DNA from: a virus | Length of the DNA stretch: 64,000 nt | Strand: one strand, 5' to 3' | Virus record (IMG/VR): IMGVR_UViG_3300047554_000255 | Span: 1 to 64,000 of that record | Part shown: one piece after another, positions 40,077 to 50,100 of the stretch | Numbering within the stretch: position 1 is the stretch's first letter | Layout: each line of letters starts with the position of its first letter | Program-made: the position numbers and the translations under genes | The notes under the pieces: model-generated | Database searches by the model: none | Told to the model about the DNA's origin: nothing | The model's input: only the letters and a program-made list of their open reading frames with translations

Positions 40077-40283
40077 ATGTTTGCAAGCATAGAATTATCA
40101 GTACAGGACCTAGAAGACTTTACGTTTGAACTAGGTATAACTCTTAACAAATACCATGAATCAACAGCTGATCATCAATGGACAAGAAAAGAGCTATCAT
40201 TTGGCTTCTTATTGTTTTCTATAAAGCTAAACTGGATCTTTGACCTAGAAATGTATCAAGGAGAACAAGATGAAGAAGAATAA
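40077..40283 (+). CDS. Small acidic protein (68 aa)
   Basis: A soluble, acidic protein (MFASIELSVQDLEDFTFELG ... ) with Phe/Leu-rich helices and an EQDEEE end. The leader shares the CTTAAACTAACAA stretch with the gene at 8417. No family is recognised. It is the last plus-strand gene before the bidirectional terminator. Confidence 0.55.
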   Translation: MFASIELSVQDLEDFTFELGITLNKYHESTADHQWTRKELSFGFLLFSIKLNWIFDLEMYQGEQDEEE

Positions 40284-40285
40284 AA

Positions 40286-40314
40286 AAGGGGCCCTTAAAG
40301 CCCCTCTTCTTTTA
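40286..40314. terminator. Bidirectional terminator between convergent operons
   Basis: GGGGC (40288-40292) pairs with GCCCC (40300-40304) around a CCTTAAA loop, with A-rich DNA on the left and T-rich DNA on the right. It can stop transcription from both sides. It lies in the gap of fewer than 30 bases between the stops at 40283 and 40312. Confidence 0.8.
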
Positions 40315-43300
40315 TCTAACGTTACCCATTCGACCTGAGTAGTAAATTATACGGTTGACGTTATTAACATAAGGTAAGGACTTACTAATCTTTAATAAAG
40401 TTCTCTCACCATCATATTCTAATGTACCCTCTTCATCTGTCTTCTCAACACGAGCAAGATAATATGTTGTTGCTACAACAGCATCTCTTGTTTGATTAAG
40501 AGTAGCTGTTATTGGTACAGCATTCTGTAATAGTTCAGAGAAAGAGAACGGGTTAATATAATATGTTAAGTCACGATTTAATAGAGTAAGCTGATTAAGT
40601 AATATGTTTGCATACTTCTTATCTTCATCGTCCTCATCATCACCTCCAATAGCAAGCTTTAATGCTAAGTAAGTCGCTGCTAGTACTACAATAGCTGCAA
40701 GCTCCATCATCATCTTTCTGATATTTGCAACCTGCATCTTATCTAATCCTTCAACTTCTCCTTTTGTTATAGCATCAATGATCTCTGATATTGATTCCTT
40801 TATTCTTAGACCATCATCGTTTATGAAGTTACCAAAGAATGTTTTATAGTATCCCTCTGTATCTCTCTCTAGTATAGGATCGTGACGCTTAGTCTCAAAA
40901 CGAGTAGCTAATGTTTCAGGCAACCATGATCTAAAGACGAATAAGATACGACCAATGATATTATCTTTACCAGCTAATGACTGAACATCACCAGAGAAAC
41001 CATGAAGCTTCTTTGAGATCTGATTAATCTTTAGCATTGATTTATCATATACTTCATCAAAGGTTTTACCACCATTTGCTTCCATATCCCACTCACCAAA
41101 CTTTTCAGTATCTATGTTAAGATCTTTATCCATGATCTCAAATAGATTAAACTCTCCTTTTGTTGTCTTAACTTTTGTGTTTAACAACATAGCAATAGCC
41201 GTCTGAGATCTAAAGAAATAATCTGTTGACTTCATCAAACTAAATGGACTAGGAATAGCACTCTTGATAGTATCAAGCATACTTCTACCGTTTAATCCTT
41301 TTATTGCATGAGCAAAGGTATTATCTTCTCCTTCAATAGTCTTAGTGTCAAGCATCATACGCAAAATCTTTTCAGACTGCTCTGACTCAATGGTTCCCCA
41401 TGATACATATTTAGCAACAGATGTCTTTAGTATAGAGGTTGCTTTTCTTAGTTGTGCTGAATCAAAGTCTTCTTTACCATAAGCATGTATCTGGTTATTG
41501 ACACCACCAACAGCTAAGTTTCGAACAGCTGAGAATGGGTTTAATGCAATACCTTTCTCTCTTGTAAACTTATTAAAAGCATCAAAGAAGCTACTAATAC
41601 TTAAGTTTCTACCACCAAGTTCATAATAAGCATCTGTCTTTTCTGTTATCTGACGTTCAATACTTTTCCGCTCAGCAGTTGTTAACGAGCGATTGTTCTC
41701 TAACTCTTGTGATAATGCTTCAAGTTCTTTCTCAAGAGCTTTTGCTTGCTTATACTTCTCAGACTTATATGTTCCAAGTGTTAATAACTCAAGTGAGTTG
41801 TAAAAAGGTCTGTCCATTACTCCTTCTGCTTCAGGAGTTATTCTATAGAATGATCTTAGTACAGTACTTTGAACCATCTCTTGTAAGACTTTTGGAGCCT
41901 CACTAACAACAACATCTCCTTTTAAACGTACATTCTTTGTTGAAGAAGTAGCACCTTGAACAATATTGTTGATCGTATCAACAGTATCCTGAACCTCAAT
42001 CTTATGTTTATAGATAAGAGCCATGTCACTGAACAGCTTTGCAATAAGATTTAAGTCTGTACTGCGTTGTTCAACTGGAACGTTCTCGTTTATAAAACGT
42101 GGCGTGAAACCATAACGTGTTACGCCGCTAATAGGATCAGCTTTACCTGCTGTCTTGTAATCGATTGTAGTTAAGTTTTTAAAAAACCACTCATCGATAC
42201 CTTTCATGCCTTCTTTAAGACCAGACAAACCATACTCTTTACTTAATCTTTCTGTTACAACAGGTAAGAAGTTAGACTGCAAAGAGTCAATCTCATCTTG
42301 TGGAAGATAAGACAACTGTTGCTTCATAAAGTCACGGAAGAAAACATAGAACTCATATAAGTCTTTATCTGCTGCAATCCTAGCAAAGTCTTGGTCATAG
42401 TAGTTACTATTAGTACCATTAACTATCTTACGTGGAATCTTGATAGAGTACTTACTGCCTTTTGTTACGGTTGCTCGATCAAACTTTAGCGTACCATTAA
42501 TCAAAGCATTGTATGCTAACGGATCATTGATCTTCTTCCACTCTTCAACTTGCTTCTCTATATACTCTTCGTCAGTACCATCCTCTGGTTGTAATACAAC
42601 AATACCTTTTATAATATCATCTTGCAAACTAATAGAGAATGTTTCTGCATCAGTAAGATACTGAGAGTAACGAGCTCGTGCTTGTTTAACAAAGTCATTT
42701 ATCTCTTCTGCAGTAAAGCCTTGATTCTTAAGATCGTTTATTACATTAAGTCTTTGCTCATCAGTAAAAGCACTTGTGTTAATAAAAGGAGCTGAGTTAA
42801 AAGCAATTGTGTGTTCTTTAACCCATTGGTTATGCTCAGCCCATACAGCAGCAACAACTTCTTTGTTATCTTTTGCTGTATCAAGATTCTCTTTTAACTG
42901 ACGGTATCTTCTTTTTATAGACTCATACCACTCCTGAGAGAAACGACCTTTAAATCCAAGAGTTTTGATAGGTTCACCAAAAGGATTCTTAGTCTCTTGC
43001 TGCTTAATAAACAGATCAAACCCGTTCTCTTTGAACAAAGGATTATCCATGATCTTTGCAGTTGCTTCGTCAATCTTTTTGTGATTACGGTTATGCTCTT
43101 TTTCAATACGCATATTAACCTCAGTGATCAACTTAGCTAGGTATCCAACAAGCTTGTTATCAACAGTTGTGATATCACGAGCTTTTGCTTTCCAATAGCT
43201 GACATCTTTCATTGCTTCGATGTCTTTTATTGTAACCTCTTGACCTTCACCAACATTCTTGTTGATTGCTTTTAGTATCTCGTTCTTTGCAAAGTAAGCA

Positions 43301-44133
43301 ATACGATTGTTAAAAGACTGAGCTGCATCATTAATCTCTATTAGAGTATCCCTAGTAGTAAAAGTACCATCTGAATCAGCAGGTACCTCCATGATGTTTG
43401 GAATATTAAACAAACGTTCCATGTTTGTCCAGGTCTTTATAATATCATCAGCAAGTAATAACTCACTTAATGATACAACAGAACCAGACAACATCTCTTT
43501 TATTGTTTGGATATCAGCTAAACCTTGAGCAACAACAATCTTAATGCTGTTCTCTTTTTGTAATGTATCTATCTGAGTCTCAAGACGTTTGATCAAAGCA
43601 TTATAATACTTTTCACGCTCAATCTTCTGCTCTTTTGAATACTCTTTGTTTAGCTTAGCTCTTTCTCTTGCATCAACATGTTGCTTGATACGATCTTTTA
43701 ACTCATCACGCATCAACTTAACTGTTGGAAGCAATCCTTTTATAGACTTAACTCTTCGTGAAGATAACTTAACATCTAATGGATGAGTGAACTCAATGAA
43801 GTCAAAGATAGAACGAGTAAGTCCATCCTTTGTAATAGTATAATCAGCATTAATCTTTGGCTCTTCTACCCACTGACCATACCATGACTGGAACTTTGGT
43901 GTGTACAACGTAAGATAAATACCTAAAGCTTGCTCACTAGGATCAGTAGTATTCTTTATGTACTTACCTACATGCTTTTGCAACGAAGCATTGATGTTTC
44001 CACCATGCTCCGCTGGAAGACCTTTAGTCTCAATCCCAGATAATATATCGTAATAAGCAGTTGATACTGTCTTCCCATCAGGTAGACGCACATCTGTGAT
44101 TAAGTTATTCTTTCTTTTAATAAGGCAAGCCAT
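40312..44133 (-). CDS. Large virion/cargo-type protein of the late operon (1273 aa)
   Basis: It begins MACLIKRKNN, sharing Met-Ala-Cys-Leu with the giant RNA polymerase upstream. The body is mostly helical with several coiled-coil stretches (for example about 150-190 and 410-440). A hydrophobic segment, LAAIVVLAATYLALKLAIGG, lies near residue 1140, so it may be membrane-active. It lies immediately downstream of the RNA polymerase gene (2-base gap). In crAss-like phages such large proteins are packaged in the capsid or tail and ejected with DNA. No catalytic motif is recognised. Confidence 0.75.
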   Translation of the reverse strand: MACLIKRKNNLITDVRLPDGKTVSTAYYDILSGIETKGLPAEHGGNINASLQKHVGKYIKNTTDPSEQALGIYLTLYTPKFQSWYGQWVEEPKINADYTITKDGLTRSIFDFIEFTHPLDVKLSSRRVKSIKGLLPTVKLMRDELKDRIKQHVDARERAKLNKEYSKEQKIEREKYYNALIKRLETQIDTLQKENSIKIVVAQGLADIQTIKEMLSGSVVSLSELLLADDIIKTWTNMERLFNIPNIMEVPADSDGTFTTRDTLIEINDAAQSFNNRIAYFAKNEILKAINKNVGEGQEVTIKDIEAMKDVSYWKAKARDITTVDNKLVGYLAKLITEVNMRIEKEHNRNHKKIDEATAKIMDNPLFKENGFDLFIKQQETKNPFGEPIKTLGFKGRFSQEWYESIKRRYRQLKENLDTAKDNKEVVAAVWAEHNQWVKEHTIAFNSAPFINTSAFTDEQRLNVINDLKNQGFTAEEINDFVKQARARYSQYLTDAETFSISLQDDIIKGIVVLQPEDGTDEEYIEKQVEEWKKINDPLAYNALINGTLKFDRATVTKGSKYSIKIPRKIVNGTNSNYYDQDFARIAADKDLYEFYVFFRDFMKQQLSYLPQDEIDSLQSNFLPVVTERLSKEYGLSGLKEGMKGIDEWFFKNLTTIDYKTAGKADPISGVTRYGFTPRFINENVPVEQRSTDLNLIAKLFSDMALIYKHKIEVQDTVDTINNIVQGATSSTKNVRLKGDVVVSEAPKVLQEMVQSTVLRSFYRITPEAEGVMDRPFYNSLELLTLGTYKSEKYKQAKALEKELEALSQELENNRSLTTAERKSIERQITEKTDAYYELGGRNLSISSFFDAFNKFTREKGIALNPFSAVRNLAVGGVNNQIHAYGKEDFDSAQLRKATSILKTSVAKYVSWGTIESEQSEKILRMMLDTKTIEGEDNTFAHAIKGLNGRSMLDTIKSAIPSPFSLMKSTDYFFRSQTAIAMLLNTKVKTTKGEFNLFEIMDKDLNIDTEKFGEWDMEANGGKTFDEVYDKSMLKINQISKKLHGFSGDVQSLAGKDNIIGRILFVFRSWLPETLATRFETKRHDPILERDTEGYYKTFFGNFINDDGLRIKESISEIIDAITKGEVEGLDKMQVANIRKMMMELAAIVVLAATYLALKLAIGGDDEDDEDKKYANILLNQLTLLNRDLTYYINPFSFSELLQNAVPITATLNQTRDAVVATTYYLARVEKTDEEGTLEYDGERTLLKISKSLPYVNNVNRIIYYSGRMGNVR

Positions 44134-44135
44134 AC

Positions 44136-47100
44136 TTATTTACATTGATTGTTTAAAGAGTAGTCACTAAGATTATCTGTCGCTGCACTAAACAAGGTTG
44201 TTTGACCTGTAGTATCTGTACTGTCTTCAGTCTTTGTATCAACAACACTAAGCAAGTTAGTAATATTTTTTATACCTTGATCTAATACTGAGTCAGTTTT
44301 TACATCCATACCTAATGCTTTTGTTAAAGCTTGAAGTAAACGCTTTAATATATCAGCAAACTTAAACGTCACTGTCTTCTTTGATGAGTCAACAGAAACT
44401 CCATTCATAAACTCCTGGAACTTCTTATCAGTCATTAACATACTAACAAACTCATGTTCGCTTGTTAAGCCGTAGTACATGCTCTTCTCGTCTTCTGTAA
44501 GAGTGTTAGCATCACTATCTTCAAACACAGAGTTAGAAACTTTTGCAATAACAGCCTTTAGTTTTTCAGCATGCTCTGGATTTGATAATAAAGACTCTCT
44601 TGTTAATAGATATAACTGCTTAATAGAAGCTGCATACATACGCTCTTCTTTAATCTTATAAGCAGAAGCCTTACCACTTAACTTGAACAATGACTGAGCT
44701 GTATATCCATGTAATAACTCATGAACAATAGCATCCTCAAGATTTTCACTTCTTGACTTAGCACTGTTACTTTGTAGTACAAGATCAGGATTAATCACAA
44801 TCTGATTAGTTACTGTATTGTATATCGCAGGATCAGAGATAGTATTTAACAATACAACTGATATTTTATTCACATCACCAGTAAACTTAAGTGAGTCAAT
44901 CAATACTTTGTAGAACTCATTAGATGTATTAGCTCTTACCTTTGTTAGAACAGAAGCAAGTGTATTAACACCTTCAGCATCAGGAATATAATCTTCTATT
45001 ACAGAAGTATCAGATGCTATTGGAGATCCGTTAGAAGCATTTGTATCTTCACCACTTAAGAATATCTCAGGATCAGAAGGCATATCAGCAAAACTAAACA
45101 AGTCCATACTAGCAACTACAACATCATCATCCATCTGAGGAATAAATGTATCCTCAGCAAATAAATCAGTAGGCTCTTGTGTAGGGATAGCTTCTCCGTA
45201 TTCTAGCTTAATATTATTAAACTGACCAATCTCAGAAGCTTTATATCCTTTTGCTTCAAGATAGTTCTTTACAAGAGTATTGATACCTTCTGCTTTACTG
45301 TATAATACAACAGATGCTTTTGCTTTTATAATACTCTCAAGCATTGGAACATATAGATCCTCAAACATTGGAGATAACTTATCAATAGCTTCGTTTCTTG
45401 TAATATGGTTAAGCTTAGCATCAGGTGATAATACCTCAATGAATCGCTCACCAGATACAAGAACTACATCTTTATCAGTATACTCACCTGTATTAATGTT
45501 TCCTTTATAACGTGATGATAAAATATTATGCTTGTTCGTAGGATTGTTAGCATCATAAGGGAATGATACTGCCGTAGTTGCATAATTAGATAACTCAATC
45601 TCATCAACAACAAGACTAGTATTACCTGCAAACCCAATAAATGGATTGGTATCAGCTGTAATAATCTTCTCAAGCTTCTGACTTGGTAACAAGTTACTAA
45701 AGTCAACAGAGCGCATTGTTGCTGGATTAACACCTAACTGATATTCATATGCTGAGTTGTTTCCTAGTGTTTGTATTCTCTTGTATGAGTTTTCTCCAAT
45801 ACGTTTAAATAATAGTATTTGACTATTAACATAGTAACGCAAGAACTTAGGGAATGTTGGTACTGTATTCTTATAACCTTCAAGCGACTGGAAAGAACTG
45901 TTTATAAGCAAATGAGTCATGTTTTTTGGTAAAGTATAAATACTTTCTCCTCTTGAATCTTTTGTTACAGTATTTGCATTTGTCAACGCTTTATATGCAT
46001 CCTTATCAATATAAGAAGCCATATCAGGATTATTCATGATATACTGCTCATAGAAGTTATCAACGTTTTGTCTAAACGTGTCATAGAACTTACCAATGAA
46101 ATCTGTGTGCTGCTTATTAAGCAATCTTACTTCAATAGGAATGTATCTAAAGAACGAAGCTTTATCTGCAACAGATCCACTAACAAACGCATACTTGATT
46201 AAGTCTTTACCAATACTTGCTATCTCAGGATCTTCGTTTAGCATTAAGTCTAAGAAGCCTTTATTGTTTGCAAGCTCGTCAATGTCTTGACTAAATGGAG
46301 ACTTATACTCTACTGATTTAATACTTAATCTTGTTTTACCTGCTGGTATAACGGGTTTTAATCTAGCAAAGAAGTAGTTGTTCTTTAACTCTGGATACTT
46401 GATGTTTAAGGCAAGAATACGCTCAGCTAAAGAAGGATTTTGTTCTGTACCAACAAGAAGTCTATATCTCTCTTCTTCCATATCACCAGTAATAAAACCA
46501 GCTTCTGGGCTACTGTAGATATATGCTTTCAAGTTGCTAAGAACATCTTCAGCTAAAGCATTAAACTTAATTCGACCATAGTTGTCAACACCACCTTTGC
46601 CCTTGTTCTTTTGAGTAACGATCTCTTCTAATAAGTTCTGGAATACTGTATCAAAGTGAATAGGAGATACCTTACTTAATACCTTATATGCTAAGAAGAT
46701 ACTATTCTTCACAGCATGACCAGTCTGAGTAGTTGGTGTAAAGTCAACGCTTTCACTAATTGGATCAGTCTCAAACTTACCAAAGATAGTATCGATGTTT
46801 AATAATCTATCAACAACTACAGGATCTCTTTTTAATGGCTTAATAACAACAGGTAAGCCTTCGCCGTATTGAGTATCAGCAGCTTTTGCAATACTCTGGA
46901 ACTTACGATACTTACTTAGTAAAGTAAACAAGTTAGATCCAATACCTTGACTAATAACGTTACTGTTATTTAATAATGTTGATTGAGGTGTGCTGTAAGC
47001 ATGTAGTGTCTCATAGTAAGTAAGAATAGATAACTGCTTCATGATAAACTCATCAAGTGCTTTTCTATCTTCTGGCTTAAAGTTGATATCTGCTGGCGAA

Positions 47101-50100
47101 TAAGCAAGCATGAGTTGATTCAACTTAGGTCGCAGTACTACTTCCTCTTTTAAAAGATCAAGAAGCTCTTTCGGATTAAGTACTGGCATAGCACCAATAT
47201 TCTCTTCTGTTGCAAGCTCTTTCGCATTTGGACTTAATAGATTAATAAAATGTCTCTTAACATCAGCAATGATCTCAGATGTATACTTCTTTTGTCCAAT
47301 AGCAAAACTATCTTTTGATATCTCTTCTTGTTCGTTAAGATACTTAACAATAAACTGAGGGAAGAAACGTGTTACGTAACGTAAGTCAGCAATCTCACCA
47401 CTGTTAGAACTTAATGACATAAGTAACTTAGCTGGCGCCATTGAGGCACTATTCAAGTTAAATACGTTAAGGTTCTTATTCTTTGCGTTGTCTAATGATT
47501 CGTTAAGAGTAGCAGAAGCATTCTGAGTCTTTGATCTTGTTAATGTCTTACCCGTAGCATCGCTCTTAAATGTAGTATTACCTTCTGCAGTTAGATAGCT
47601 AAGATTTACAATCTCACCGCTATCTTTCTTAATGTTAATACCAGCAGAAAAACCAACAGTCTTTTTGTCTTGATGTTCAGCAAGGAATGATAATAGCTGA
47701 GCAAAGATACCTGTACCTAGTTTACCACTTCTATTATCTAAGAACGTATTAATCTGAGTATTGTAATCAAACGGTAAGAAGTTAACTGGTAATGTTGCAA
47801 TACCTTCTTTATAGAATAACTCTTTCTCATCGTTGTAATCAGACAAGTCAATAGATGACGTAATCTTATCAAACGTTGTTGGGTGAGTAAGTACTGACCA
47901 GTGTATATCTTTATACATCTCAAACAACTGCTCTTCTGATAAAGACTTTGGATCAAAGTTTTTAAAATCGCTAATAGACGACTCGTAAGCAACTGGCTCA
48001 ATAGATTCAATCTGTGACTTCTGTGCTTTTATCTTATCGTTTATAGCAGTTAACTCAGCAGCTCTTTGACTCTTGATCTTATACTTTGTTTGATTAAGCT
48101 TCTTACGCTCCGTACCATTAGCTACTTCATTATAAACAGCAGATCTCTTCTCATACAAACCATCAAGAATACGTTGCTTTTGCTCACGCTCTTTCTCACC
48201 TAGATTCTTATAACCTAAACGAGCTCTATACTTTTCAATACTTTCATTAAGCTTTGCGATCTCGAACTGTTGCTCACTATTAAGAAGCTTTGCTAAATCA
48301 CCATCTACTTTTTCTAACTCTTCTTTGTACTTGTTCTTTATAGCTTCTTTCTCTTTTGTAAGCTCATCTATTAACTTAGATGCAGAATCCTTGTAAGTAT
48401 ACTTAGGATTAGATAGATATGCGTATAACTTATCAACGTCAAAGTCAGAACCCATTTGTGCTGTAATACCATCAGGAACAATAATAGTGTTCTCCATATA
48501 TGATGGTAAGAAACCAGCAACTTCAATAGGAAGCATTGATGAGTGTAGCTGATTTGGAATACGTGCACCAATAAGTTGTAATAACTTTCTTGGAATACGT
48601 GTACTATCAAGAATCAATCTACCGTTCTCATCTTTTGTAGCAAAATCTTTTATGTTTATAAGCTTTCCGTTCTCATCCTTTAAGAACTGAGACATGAATA
48701 CTTGTGCTGCTTGTACTTCACCTTTCTTTACCTTCCCACCTTTAGCTACAGTATCAGCTTCTTTTCTGATATACTGTAATCCTTTTGATGCATCATACAC
48801 TTCTGTATAAACAATCTCACTCTTTAGCTTATCAGATAACTCACCCTCTTTAATCTTTGTACCAACTGCAGATACTTGTACTAATGATGTACCAGTAAGC
48901 TTTAGCTTCACTACTTTACTAAAGATAGATGTAAGTAATCCTTCGAACTTAGAGCTGTTTGATAATAGATATACAGGTATAACTAACTTACCGTCTTTGT
49001 TTGTTGCAATAGAACGGATATCGTTTATACTTAAGTTACGAGAAACTGCTTCTTCTTTTAATAAGTTAGCAAGACTTCTCTCACTCTTGAAAGAAACATA
49101 CTCATCAGTTATTGAAACACCTATTCTATCAAGAAGCTCTTCAGCATTGCCTTCAAATAAAGCAACACGAATCTGTTCTTTCAATCCTTTTAACTGAGCT
49201 GCAGTAAGTTTCTTACCTGCAAACATAAAGTCAAGAACATTATCAAGACCTTCGAATAACTGACGGTCCATCTGACTAACAACGTTAATCATCTCTTTTT
49301 GATGAGGAATCTCTTGTTGTGTACGAAGACCTTCTCTTGAAAGAGTCTGCACGTTAGAAGAGAACTCAGCTTCAGATGGCTCAATAAAGTTACCATTATC
49401 ATCAAACACTTCTAGTGTCGATATTGGAGCACCTGTTTTTGTTGCCGTCTTAAATGCAGCAGAACCAACGTTGTTTTTCTCCATGAATACACGAAGCTTA
49501 TCCATCTCTGAATCGCGTGTGTTATCTGGAATAAGAGGATATGCTGAAGACTTAACGTAGTTAATCTCATTAAAACCATCAGTCTCAGAGTTAGAAGAGT
49601 GTACAGGCTTTGTTGGCTGTAATACAAAACCTAACTCAATATCAGATAAAGAGTAATCAAAGGTTTTCTTCTTACGAGCTTCTGCTATCTTATCAGAAAT
49701 ACTCTCATAAATATCTAAAGGTATTCTACCCTCAGACATCATACGATTAATATGCTCTTGTAATGTAACAAACTCCTGAGCATCCGTTGTTTCAATCTTG
49801 CTAAACTGATCGTTAGACTTAATCACGTCTTTTAACGTAATCATCTTGTATAAAGATACATCAACAATCTTTCCCTTTGTGCTTTGCCAAGTTGTGGTAC
49901 CCTGAGAACCAGGAGCAATAAACATAGCAGCACGTTTTGAGAACTCATCAACTGTACTTAGTACTGTACCGTTAAGAACATCGTTTATAATATTACGTTT
50001 GCTCTGCTCTTCTGGTGTCATCTCAGTTGATACATTGTATGACAATAACTGATTAACAGTCATTGACTCACCAAATACCTCTTTGATTTGATCAGCACTA